Shown piece by piece: positions 5,670-11,772 of a DNA stretch of 14,712 bases. Within the stretch, counting starts at the first letter, position 1. Each line of letters begins with the position of its first letter. Source of the DNA: Acidobacteriota bacterium (GTDB lineage Bacteria; Actinomycetota; Acidimicrobiia; Acidimicrobiales; UBA8190); NCBI GenBank assembly GCA_028872975.1, contig JAGWNV010000036.1:1-14712 (forward strand). The letters are read 5' to 3'. A program made the translations under genes and the position numbers. The notes beneath the pieces were generated by a model. The model was not told the origin of the DNA. It was given only the letters and a program-made list of their open reading frames with translations, and searched no databases.

Positions 5670-7261
5670 CCACCGAGGTCGACGCCGCCGCGCCGGCGGC
5701 CCTCGACGACGGGGAGGTCTCGGCCGCCGAGCACCGGCGGATCCTCGTCATCCTCGGCGCCCTCATGCTGGGGATGTTCCTGGCCTCGCTCGACCAGACC
5801 ATCGTCGCCACCGCCCTGCCCACCATCGCCGGCGACCTCCACGGGCTCAACCACCTGTCGTGGGTGGTGACCGCCTACCTGCTCACCTCGACGATCTCGA
5901 CCCCGCTGTGGGGGAAGCTCGGCGACCTCTACGGGCGCAAGAAGCTCTTCCAGGCGGCCATCGTGATCTTCCTGGTGGGCTCGGCCCTGGCCGGGCTGTC
6001 GCAGTCGATGGCCGAGCTCATCGCCTGCCGGGCCGTCCAGGGGGTGGGGGCGGGAGGCCTCATGGTGGGCGCCCAGGCCATCACCGGCGACGTGATCAGC
6101 CCCCGCCAGCGGGGCCGGTACATCGGCTACTTCGGGGCCGTCTTCGGGCTCACGAGCGTCGCCGGGCCGCTCCTCGGGGGCGTGTTCACCCAGGACGTGA
6201 GCTGGCGGTGGGTCTTCTACATCAACGTGCCCATCGGCATCGTCGCCCTCTTCGCCATCGCCAGCGTGCTCCACATCCCGGTCAAGCGGACCGAACACGC
6301 CATCGACTACCTGGGGACGGCCCTGCTGAGCGCGGCGGTGACCGGCCTCATCCTCCTCACCACCTGGGGCGGGAGCACCTACCCGTGGGCCTCGGCGCCC
6401 ATCGTCTCTCTGGCGGTGGGGTCGGTCGTCCTCATCGTGGTCTTCTGCCTGGTGGAGCTCCGGGCCGCCGAGCCCGTCATCCCCATGGCCCTCTTCCGCA
6501 ACCGGGTCTTCAGCGTCACGAGCGCAATCGGCTTCGTCGTGGGGTTCCTCATGTTCGGCGCCATCATCTACATCCCCCTCTACCTCCAGACCGTCCACGG
6601 GGCCACGCCGACGAGCTCGGGCCTGGAGCTGTTGCCCATGGTGGTCGGGATGCTCATCACCTTCATCACGAGCGGCCGACTCGTGACCCGCTGGGGGCGC
6701 TACAAGGTCTTCCCCGTCGTGGGCACCGCCATCATGGCGGTGGGCCTCTCCCTGCTGGCGCTCATGAGCCCGGCCACCACGCTGGTCGAGTCCTCACTCG
6801 CCATGTTCGTGGTCGGCTTCGGGGTGGGGTCGGTGATGCAGGTCCTCGTCGTCGCCGTGCAGAACGCCGTCTCCTACGAGTACCTGGGCACCGCCACCTC
6901 GGCGGCCACCTTCTTCCGCTCCATCGGGGGCTCCTTCGGCGTGGCGCTGTTCGGCGCCATCTTCAGCAGCCGGCTCTTCGCCGAGCTGCCCAAGTACCTC
7001 CCCGCCTCGGCGCTGGCCCACCTCCACGGGCACGACATCGCGCTGAACCCGGCCCAGCTCGACGCCCTCCCCCCGGCCGTCCACCACGGGTACGTGCTCG
7101 CCTTCAGCCACTCCCTGGTCCTCGTGTTCCTGATCGGGGTGCCCTTCGCGGCGGCCGCCTTCGCGCTGTCGTGGCTGCTCCAGGAGGTGCCGCTTCGCGA
7201 CCGGGCCTTCGTCACCCGGCACGGCAAGGAGCCCGAGTCCGAGCCGATGGCGCTCGGCTGA
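5666..7261 (+). CDS. DHA2-family MFS multidrug efflux transporter (EmrB/QacA type)
   Basis: A 531-residue inner-membrane drug:proton antiporter with the length and hydrophobic pattern of the 14-helix DHA2 family. Motif D1 is SLDQTIVATALPTI (41-54) with the membrane-embedded Asp43. Motif A is GKLGDLYGRKK (83-93) in the loop between helices 2 and 3. GRYIGYFGAVFGLTSVAGPLLGG is the motif C region in helix 5. SWRWVFYINVPIG is also typical. The start is the GTG at 5666, overlapping the marR stop (GTGA), with GAGGGG 5 nt upstream. It is co-transcribed with marR and most likely controlled by it. Its TGA stop lies in one arm of a 10-bp inverted repeat shared with the convergent lipase gene. Substrate unknown. 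Confidence 0.93.
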   Translation: MTTEVDAAAPAALDDGEVSAAEHRRILVILGALMLGMFLASLDQTIVATALPTIAGDLHGLNHLSWVVTAYLLTSTISTPLWGKLGDLYGRKKLFQAAIVIFLVGSALAGLSQSMAELIACRAVQGVGAGGLMVGAQAITGDVISPRQRGRYIGYFGAVFGLTSVAGPLLGGVFTQDVSWRWVFYINVPIGIVALFAIASVLHIPVKRTEHAIDYLGTALLSAAVTGLILLTTWGGSTYPWASAPIVSLAVGSVVLIVVFCLVELRAAEPVIPMALFRNRVFSVTSAIGFVVGFLMFGAIIYIPLYLQTVHGATPTSSGLELLPMVVGMLITFITSGRLVTRWGRYKVFPVVGTAIMAVGLSLLALMSPATTLVESSLAMFVVGFGVGSVMQVLVVAVQNAVSYEYLGTATSAATFFRSIGGSFGVALFGAIFSSRLFAELPKYLPASALAHLHGHDIALNPAQLDALPPAVHHGYVLAFSHSLVLVFLIGVPFAAAAFALSWLLQEVPLRDRAFVTRHGKEPESEPMALG

Positions 7262-7290
7262 GCGGCCCGGGCGGGGCGGGGCTCAGCCGA
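7254..7290. terminator. 10-bp perfect inverted repeat holding both stop codons (bidirectional terminator)
   Basis: TCGGCTGAGC (7254-7263) and GCTCAGCCGA (7281-7290) are perfect inverted arms around a 17-nt GC-rich loop. The left arm contains the transporter's TGA (7259-7261) and the right arm contains the lipase's stop (complement of 7283-7285). There is no T-tract. The symmetry suggests a hairpin that ends transcription from both sides. Confidence 0.6.
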
Positions 7291-8317
7291 CGGCGGGCAG
7301 CACCGGGTAGCAGATGACGGGGCGGGCCGTCTGCGGGTCGAGGGCGTTCAGGATGTCCTGGGCGGCGACGGGGTCGGCGGCGATGGAGATGTGGTCGGCC
7401 TGGTCGGCGGCGCACTGGTCCTGGACGAGGATGTTGTGCGCGTTGGCGCACCGGGGGTCGATGAAGTCGCTCGTGGGGGGGCGCACCAGCTCGTCGTTGG
7501 TCGTGGCGATCGACGTGTAGGAGACCCCTTCCACCGAGGCGCCGTCGTAGGGGCAGACGGTGGCCGGGGCCGAGGCCGGGCCCGACGTGCCGGGGTCGTC
7601 GAGCGCCTTCATCCACGGCGAGGTGGGCAGGAACTCGTCGCAGGAGGTGCACCCGGTGGTGAGGAGGGCGGCGATCTGGGGGGCCGAGCCCGGCGAGCCG
7701 TAGGCCTGGCCGAGGGCGTAGGCGGCGCCCGCCCCCCAGAACTGCGTGCCGTGGAGGACGCCGCTGAGGGCCACGAAGTGGTCGACATAGCGGGAGCCGC
7801 CGTCGAACTTCAAGTACCAGTCGGGCATGGTGCCGCCCTCGGAGTGGCCGACGACGTCGACCTTGGCGGCGTGAGTGACGGCCAGGACCTGCTGGACGAA
7901 TGCGGCGAGCACCTGGGCGCTCCTGGTCATGTCCGCCAGGCCGCCGACCTGGTCGAAGGGCCGGGGCGCCGAGGCGTTGTTGCCGTAGGTGAGGGAGTAG
8001 ACGCAGTAGCCGTTGTCGGAGAGGAACGGGGCGATGGTCTGCCAGTTCTCGCTCTGGTCGGCGGCCAGTCCGTGCACGAGGACGACCGGCTCGGGGTGCG
8101 CCGCCGACGAGCAGGGCTGGCCGGCGTCGTGGGACCCCGGGGGCGGGACGTCCGGCCCGTCCTGCATCCCGGCCGGGACGGCGGCGGCGAAGGTCCACGG
8201 GACCGGGTACTGCCCGGGGCCGTCGCCGGCCGTGGCCACCCCCGGCACCACGGCGAGGAGGACCGCTCCCGCCGCAACCGCCCCTGCCGCCAGCTTCCCT
8301 GCCGCATGTGGCGCCAT
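7283..8317 (-). CDS. Secreted class 2 lipase / alpha-beta hydrolase
   Basis: A 344-residue exported esterase of the actinobacterial lipase class 2 type. A signal peptide is visible (about 1-30, hydrophobic core AAGAVAAGAVLLAVVPGVATA, likely cut after Ala30). VVLVHGLAADQSENW (78-92) is the oxyanion-hole strand. GHSEG (157-161) carries the nucleophile Ser159. TNDELVRPPTS holds the probable catalytic Asp275, and ADHISIA holds His309. Eight Cys in the mature part (69, 105, 223, 226, 255, 290, 302, 336) suggest four disulfides, as fits a secreted enzyme. The same frame stays open far upstream (to 9031) over other genes, but AAGGAGG (complement of 8323-8329) only 5 nt before the ATG at 8317, together with the signal peptide, fixes the start. 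It probably hydrolyses acyl esters outside the cell. Confidence 0.9.
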   Translation of the reverse strand: MAPHAAGKLAAGAVAAGAVLLAVVPGVATAGDGPGQYPVPWTFAAAVPAGMQDGPDVPPPGSHDAGQPCSSAAHPEPVVLVHGLAADQSENWQTIAPFLSDNGYCVYSLTYGNNASAPRPFDQVGGLADMTRSAQVLAAFVQQVLAVTHAAKVDVVGHSEGGTMPDWYLKFDGGSRYVDHFVALSGVLHGTQFWGAGAAYALGQAYGSPGSAPQIAALLTTGCTSCDEFLPTSPWMKALDDPGTSGPASAPATVCPYDGASVEGVSYTSIATTNDELVRPPTSDFIDPRCANAHNILVQDQCAADQADHISIAADPVAAQDILNALDPQTARPVICYPVLPAVG

Positions 8318-8322
8318 GCCCG

Positions 8323-8329
8323 CCTCCTT
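8323..8329 (-). promoter_or_regulatory. Shine-Dalgarno that fixes the lipase start
   Basis: AAGGAGG on the minus strand, 5 nt before the ATG at 8317. It decides against longer in-frame extensions that would cover the neighbouring gene. Confidence 0.8.
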
Positions 8330-8365
8330 CTCCCGGTGGGCGGCGCCGAGCCGGCGCGCCCCGCG

Positions 8366-8385
8366 GGGACGGGCGGCGCCGTCCC
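8366..8385 (-). terminator. GC hairpin between the unknown gene and the lipase gene
   Basis: GGGACGG (8366-8372) and CCGTCCC (8379-8385) pair perfectly around the 6-nt loop GCGGCG. On the minus strand it lies about 40 nt after the stop of the 8427-8837 gene and about 50 nt before the lipase ATG. It has no T-tract, and it may be a terminator or a structure in the lipase leader. Confidence 0.35.
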
Positions 8386-8426
8386 TCATGGGAAACGGGC
8401 GGCGGGGGGCGGGATTGTGGGCGTGC

Positions 8427-8837
8427 TCAGCGCGAGGTGTGCTGGCGGAACTGGCGGATGGCCCCGAGGGTCCGCTCCACGAGCACCGCCCTGCTGTCGG
8501 CGCCGGGATCGCCGTCGCCGAGCAGGGCCAGCTCGAGGGGGACGAGGGCCTCGCGCTGGAGCTCGACGAGCTGGCCGCGGGTGGGGGCGGCCTCGAGGAC
8601 CTCCTCGGCCAGGTAGGCGAGGGCCCAGCCCCGCCTGCCGTCGGTGAGCCGGCCGATATCGCCCCGCTTGGCGTGGGCGAGGACGTTGAGCAGGACCCAT
8701 CCGGGCAGCGGCTGCCACCAGTCGGCGGTCTCCTCGATGAGCCAGCCGCCCAGGAAGGCCTCGGCCTCCTCGACGAGGCGGAGCTCGTCGCCCCAGGCGC
8801 CCTCCCCCTGCTGTTCGCGTTGCCACCACATCGCCAC
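8427..8837 (-). CDS. Hypothetical protein, Trp-rich N-terminus
   Basis: A 136-residue soluble protein I do not recognise. It is acidic and mostly helical by composition, with Trp clusters near the N-terminus (WW at 4-5 and another WW further on in ETADWWQPLPGW). No signal peptide, membrane helix or catalytic motif is visible. The start is the GTG at 8837: GAGGAGG lies 5 nt upstream, whereas the ATG two codons later is less well placed. The stop at 8427 leaves 109 nt to the lipase start, with a hairpin between, so an operon with the lipase is possible but not shown. Codon third positions are strongly GC, in favour of a real gene. Confidence 0.65.
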   Translation of the reverse strand: MAMWWQREQQGEGAWGDELRLVEEAEAFLGGWLIEETADWWQPLPGWVLLNVLAHAKRGDIGRLTDGRRGWALAYLAEEVLEAAPTRGQLVELQREALVPLELALLGDGDPGADSRAVLVERTLGAIRQFRQHTSR

Positions 8838-9005
8838 CTGCGCCTCCTCCCCGACATGGTCGCCAGGTGGCCGCCGCCCGCCCAGAGCCGAACGTCACAG
8901 CCCCGGAGTGCCGAGGGACCTTGGACCCTGGCCCACCCGGCCGGCGCCGCGGACGTTGGCAGTAGCGGGCGTCCTCCCCGCGACGCCCGGAGAGGAGGCA
9001 GGGAC
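8838..9005. promoter_or_regulatory. 168-nt divergent intergenic region
   Basis: The longest gene-free stretch in the window, between the GTG of the unknown minus gene and the DUF1918 ATG. It holds both ribosome-binding sites and a leader hairpin (listed separately). TTGGAC (8921-8926) and TTGGCA (about 8955-8960) resemble -35 boxes but have no matching -10 at the usual distance. I cannot name a promoter with confidence. Confidence 0.3.
8966..8998 (+). promoter_or_regulatory. Leader hairpin with anti-Shine-Dalgarno loop before the DUF1918 gene
   Basis: CGGGCGTC (8966-8973) and GACGCCCG (8982-8989) form an 8-bp perfect stem with an 8-nt loop. The sequence CCTCC (8973-8977), at the top of the stem and in the loop, is exactly complementary to GGAGG (8994-8998), the Shine-Dalgarno core 7 nt before the ATG at 9006. 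The loop could pair with the ribosome-binding site or a refolded leader could hide it. This is inference from base pairing only. Confidence 0.4.
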
Positions 9006-9209
9006 ATGCAGGCTGCCGTCGGCGACCGCATCGTCGTGAAGGGACATCGCGTCGGCGAGCCCGACCGGGGAGCGGAGGTCCTCGTCGTGCGCGGCGAGGA
9101 CGGCGGGCCGCCCTATCTGGTGCGCTGGGAGGACGACGGGCACGAAGGGGTCTTCTTCCCCGGCCCCGACGCCGTGGTGCACCACTTCCGGGCCGAGCGG
9201 GCCGGATGA
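9006..9209 (+). CDS. DUF1918 small protein
   Basis: A 67-residue protein with the DUF1918 signature nearly end to end: VGDRIVVKGHRVGEPDRGAE (5-24), then VRGEDGGPPYLVRWEDDGHE and FFPGPDAVVHHF. This family is widespread in actinobacteria and is predicted to be a small all-beta domain; its function is unknown, and its length here is normal. The start is well supported by GAGGAGG 7 nt upstream. An 8-bp hairpin with a loop complementary to that site lies just before it. The gene is followed after 34 nt by the MhuD-like gene, and the gap is almost wholly taken up by an inverted repeat. Whether the two are co-transcribed is not clear. Confidence 0.9.
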   Translation: MQAAVGDRIVVKGHRVGEPDRGAEVLVVRGEDGGPPYLVRWEDDGHEGVFFPGPDAVVHHFRAERAG

Positions 9210-9210
9210 G

Positions 9211-9243
9211 CGTCCAGGACGGCGATCTGCTCAGATCGCGTCC
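9211..9243 (+). promoter_or_regulatory. Bulged hairpin abutting the MhuD-like start codon
   Basis: GCGATCTG (9222-9229) and CAGATCGC (9232-9239) are perfect 8-bp arms with a 2-nt centre. Allowing one bulged G at 9221, the pairing extends through GGAC (9217-9220) and GTCC (9240-9243), ending on the base before the ATG at 9244. The left outer strand can pair instead with CGTCC at 9211-9215, so two structures compete. As DNA, the 18-bp core also looks like a dimeric repressor site. No Shine-Dalgarno sequence is present. Confidence 0.6.
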
Positions 9244-9579
9244 ATGACGGTCGTCAAGATCAACGCCATCACCGTTCCCGAGGAGGCCGGTGACGAGCTG
9301 GCCCGGCGCTTCGCGGCGCGCGCCGGGGCCGTGGACGGCCAGCCCGGCTTCGAGGGCTTCGAGCTCCTGCGGCCCACCGACGGGCGCCGGCAGTGGCTCG
9401 TCGTGACCCGCTGGCGCGACGAGGAGTCCTTCGCCGGCTGGGTCTCCTCGCCCGCCTTCGCCCACGGCCATGCCGGGGCCGGTCGCCCCTCCCCCCACGG
9501 CGGGCCGGTGTCTGTCTCCTCTGAGCTGTGGTCCTACGAGATCGCCGGCGGCTCGCCGTCCCCGGCGGTGCCGTCGTAG
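9244..9579 (+). CDS. MhuD-like haem-degrading monooxygenase (ABM domain)
   Basis: A 111-residue antibiotic-biosynthesis-monooxygenase-fold protein. The start VVKINAITVPEEAGDELARR (3-22) and the following PGFEGFELLRPTDG (34-47) and WLVVTRW (51-57) line up without gaps with mycobacterial MhuD as I remember it. MhuD breaks down haem and releases iron in the cytosol. Asn7 and Trp66, two of the three IsdG-family active-site residues, fall at the same numbers. The haem-ligand His (75 in MhuD) is replaced by two nearby His, 74 and 76. The C-terminal half (GAGRPSPHGGPVSVSSELWSYEI) keeps the closing beta strand but has a longer Gly/Pro/Ser loop. The start has no Shine-Dalgarno sequence and sits against a strong inverted repeat. 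A different ABM-family substrate is possible. Confidence 0.8.
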   Translation: MTVVKINAITVPEEAGDELARRFAARAGAVDGQPGFEGFELLRPTDGRRQWLVVTRWRDEESFAGWVSSPAFAHGHAGAGRPSPHGGPVSVSSELWSYEIAGGSPSPAVPS

Positions 9580-9587
9580 CCTGGGCA

Positions 9588-9614
9588 CGTCCGGCTCCAG
9601 GGCGGCGCCGGACG
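9588..9614 (+). terminator. 8-bp hairpin between the MhuD-like and diiron genes
   Basis: CGTCCGGC (9588-9595) and GCCGGACG (9607-9614) are perfect arms around an 11-nt loop. The hairpin lies 9 nt after the MhuD-like stop and just before the Shine-Dalgarno sequence AAGGAGG (9622-9628) of the next gene. With no T-tract it could be an attenuator, a leader structure or a weak terminator. Confidence 0.45.
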
Positions 9615-9631
9615 GGGGCGGAAGGAGGGCC

Positions 9632-10720
9632 ATGACCGGCGACCGACGCAGCGGGCCCGGAGGGCCGGCCGAGCCGGACGAGCAGTGGTCGCTGCTCTCT
9701 CCGGCCACGACGGTCTTCGACTTCGACTACACGGGGGGGCGGGACCAGCTGCTCCGGCTCTACGACAAGGGCACCCGCCGGCAGTGGATCGCCAAGGACC
9801 GCCTCGACTGGTCCGTGGACATCGACCTCGACAACCCCCTGGGGCTCCCTGCCGAGCTCAACCCCGTGGCCGAGACGAAGTGGTGGGCCGACATGGACGA
9901 GCGCCGCCGGGGGGAGATGCGCCACCACGTCGAGGCCTGGCGGTTCAGCCAGTTCATGCACGGCGAGCAGGGGGCGCTCATCTGCACGGCCAAGATCGTC
10001 CAGACCGTGCCCGACATCGACTCGAAGTTCTACGCCGCCACCCAGGTCATCGACGAGGCCCGCCACGTCGAGGTCTACAGCCGGTACCTCCACGAGAAGC
10101 TCCAGCTCGTCTACCCCCTCAACCGGAACCTGAAGAGCCTCCTCGACGACGTCATCTCCGACAGCCGCTGGGACATGACCTACCTGGGGATGCAGGTGCT
10201 GGTCGAGGGCCTGGCGCTGGCCGCCTTCGGCTTCATCCGCAACACGGCCACCGAGCCCCTTGGCAAGGCCATCAACGCCTATGTCATGCAGGACGAGGCC
10301 CGCCACGTCACCTTCGGCCGGTTGGCCCTGCGGGACTACTACCCGCAGCTCACCCAGGCCGAGCGCGACGAGCGCGAGGAGTTCTGTGTCGACGCCTGCT
10401 ACCGGATGCGCGACCGGTTCCTCGGCGAGGAGGTGTTCGAGCGCCTCGAGCTTCCCCCCGAGCTCACCACCTACGTGGCCGAGAGCGAGATGCAGAAGCG
10501 GTTCCGGGGGTTCCTCTTCATGCGCATCGTCCCGGTGCTGAAGGACATCGGCCTGTGGGGGCCGCGCATCACCCGGGCCTTCGACGACATGGGGGTGCTG
10601 GGCTTCGCCGACTCGGACCTCGATGCCGAGATGGCCAACGACGAGGCCGCCGCCGAGGCCCTCGACCGCGAGCGCATGGCGCACGTCCGGGCCGTGGCCG
10701 GGGCCGACGCCGCCGGCTGA
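9632..10720 (+). CDS. R2-like / ferritin-like diiron oxygenase
   Basis: A 362-residue helical protein with a full carboxylate-bridged diiron ligand set arranged in two halves: Glu112 (HGEQG), then Glu142 and His145 (DEARH), then Glu192 (VLVEGLAL), then Glu222 and His225 (DEARH). This E...ExxH...E...ExxH order is that of ribonucleotide reductase R2, R2-like ligand-binding oxidase and related oxygenases/desaturases. The small subunit of ribonucleotide reductase is unlikely because no large-subunit gene is nearby and the flanking sequence differs. AurF-like N-oxygenases are another relative. No signal peptide or clear membrane helix. The ATG at 9632 has AAGGAGG 3 nt upstream; the first 55 or so residues are poorly conserved-looking. 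It may oxidise a fatty acyl or aromatic substrate; the lipid neighbours favour the former, but that is inference. Confidence 0.85.
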   Translation: MTGDRRSGPGGPAEPDEQWSLLSPATTVFDFDYTGGRDQLLRLYDKGTRRQWIAKDRLDWSVDIDLDNPLGLPAELNPVAETKWWADMDERRRGEMRHHVEAWRFSQFMHGEQGALICTAKIVQTVPDIDSKFYAATQVIDEARHVEVYSRYLHEKLQLVYPLNRNLKSLLDDVISDSRWDMTYLGMQVLVEGLALAAFGFIRNTATEPLGKAINAYVMQDEARHVTFGRLALRDYYPQLTQAERDEREEFCVDACYRMRDRFLGEEVFERLELPPELTTYVAESEMQKRFRGFLFMRIVPVLKDIGLWGPRITRAFDDMGVLGFADSDLDAEMANDEAAAEALDRERMAHVRAVAGADAAG

Positions 10721-10738
10721 GGGGCCGGCGCCGCTCAG
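10717..10738. terminator. Palindrome holding both stop codons of a convergent pair
   Basis: CTGAG (10717-10721) and CTCAG (10734-10738), then GGC (10723-10725) and GCC (10730-10732) pair around a CGGC loop with one G-G mismatch. The diiron gene's TGA (10718-10720) and the patatin gene's stop (complement of 10735-10737) sit in mirror positions. Likely a compact bidirectional terminator; no T-tract. Confidence 0.45.
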
Positions 10739-11772
10739 GCCACGAGCAGGGCCAGCCGGTCGCGGACCTCGGGCCGCTCCAGGCGGCGCAGCGCCGACTG
10801 CCGGGCCTGGCGGGCGATGGGGGCGCGGCGCTCGGGGTCTAGGGGGTTGAGCCCCATGACCCCCCGGTCGTCCGCCGTGGGGGAGAAGGCGATCACCGGG
10901 ACGCCCCGCCCGCGCACCCGGCGGGCTTCCACGGCCAGTTGCAGGCGGTTGAGCTCCCGGCCCACGGCGGTGAGGGCGTGCCACCCGGGCGGGACCGCCA
11001 CCCGGCTCCCGGCCCGGGCCATGGGGGCGCTCACGATCACGAGGTCGACGGGCTCGCCGGCCACCTCGGCGAGGTTGGACGTGGAGTGGGCGCCGCCGTC
11101 GACGTAGCGCCGCCCCCCCACCATGACGGGGGCGAAGTAGCCGGGGATGGCGCAGGAGGCGGCCACGGCGTCGCCCAGTCCCGCCGGCGGGGCGCCGGAC
11201 CGGCCGAAGACGGTGAGCCGGCCCGTGTCGAGGGCCACGGCGCAGACCCAGGTGCGCTTGTCGGGCCACAGCCCGCCGCTCAGGGCGTCGACGCCGGCCG
11301 AGATGACCTCGGTCGAGTTCCGGCCGGCCGGCAGGAGGCCGGCCAGGAGCGCCCCGGGGCGCATCGCCCAGGGCCGGCGCCCCACCGTCCACAGCACGCC
11401 CGGGGACGCCGGGCGGAGCCGCCCCAGGCCGCCCGCCGAATGGACCCCGGCGGTGGCGGCCGCCATGGCCTCGTCGACGGGGGCGAGGAGCGTGCGGCCC
11501 TCGGGAGAGAGCGGGCCGCCGGTGACGCGGGCGAAGAGGTCCGACGCAGGCAGCCCGGCCCGCAGCCCCGTGGCCGTGATCGACCCGGCCGAGGTCCCGA
11601 CGACGAGCTCGGCCCGGCGCGGGTCCCAGCCCAGGGCCTCCTCGAGGGCGGCGAGCACCCCGGCGTGGAAGGCGATGCCGGCCATGCCGCCGGCGCCGAG
11701 CACCAGGGCCACGCGCCGCCCCGGCCCGGCGGCGGGCACCGCCTCGGACGGCGCCGGCTCGGTCAGCGACAC
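10735..11772 (-). CDS. Patatin-like phospholipase / lipid acyl hydrolase
   Basis: A 345-residue patatin-family serine hydrolase that should cleave acyl groups from phospho- or neutral lipids. The oxyanion hole motif is GAGGMAG (26-32). The nucleophile elbow is GTSAGS (59-64) with Ser61. The catalytic-dyad Asp is Asp225 in YVDGGAHS. No signal peptide is seen, so it acts inside the cell. The start is the GTG at 11772, inside the WS/DGAT coding region, with a 10-nt overlap; no other start upstream of the oxyanion motif fits better and there is no strong Shine-Dalgarno sequence, so translation is probably coupled to the upstream gene. The frame stays open far into that gene, but that extension is antisense-like noise. 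It converges with the diiron gene, 14 nt away. Confidence 0.9.
   Translation of the reverse strand: MSLTEPAPSEAVPAAGPGRRVALVLGAGGMAGIAFHAGVLAALEEALGWDPRRAELVVGTSAGSITATGLRAGLPASDLFARVTGGPLSPEGRTLLAPVDEAMAAATAGVHSAGGLGRLRPASPGVLWTVGRRPWAMRPGALLAGLLPAGRNSTEVISAGVDALSGGLWPDKRTWVCAVALDTGRLTVFGRSGAPPAGLGDAVAASCAIPGYFAPVMVGGRRYVDGGAHSTSNLAEVAGEPVDLVIVSAPMARAGSRVAVPPGWHALTAVGRELNRLQLAVEARRVRGRGVPVIAFSPTADDRGVMGLNPLDPERRAPIARQARQSALRRLERPEVRDRLALLVA

Noticed and set aside
8318..9031. Long N-terminal extension of the lipase frame
   Set aside because: The frame stays open only because of high GC; it crosses the 8427-8837 gene and the DUF1918 start. The signal peptide and Shine-Dalgarno sequence fix the lipase start at 8317.
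9269..10734. Long minus-strand open frame under the MhuD-like and diiron genes
   Set aside because: Antisense shadow of strong, recognisable coding sequence; composition is not protein-like.
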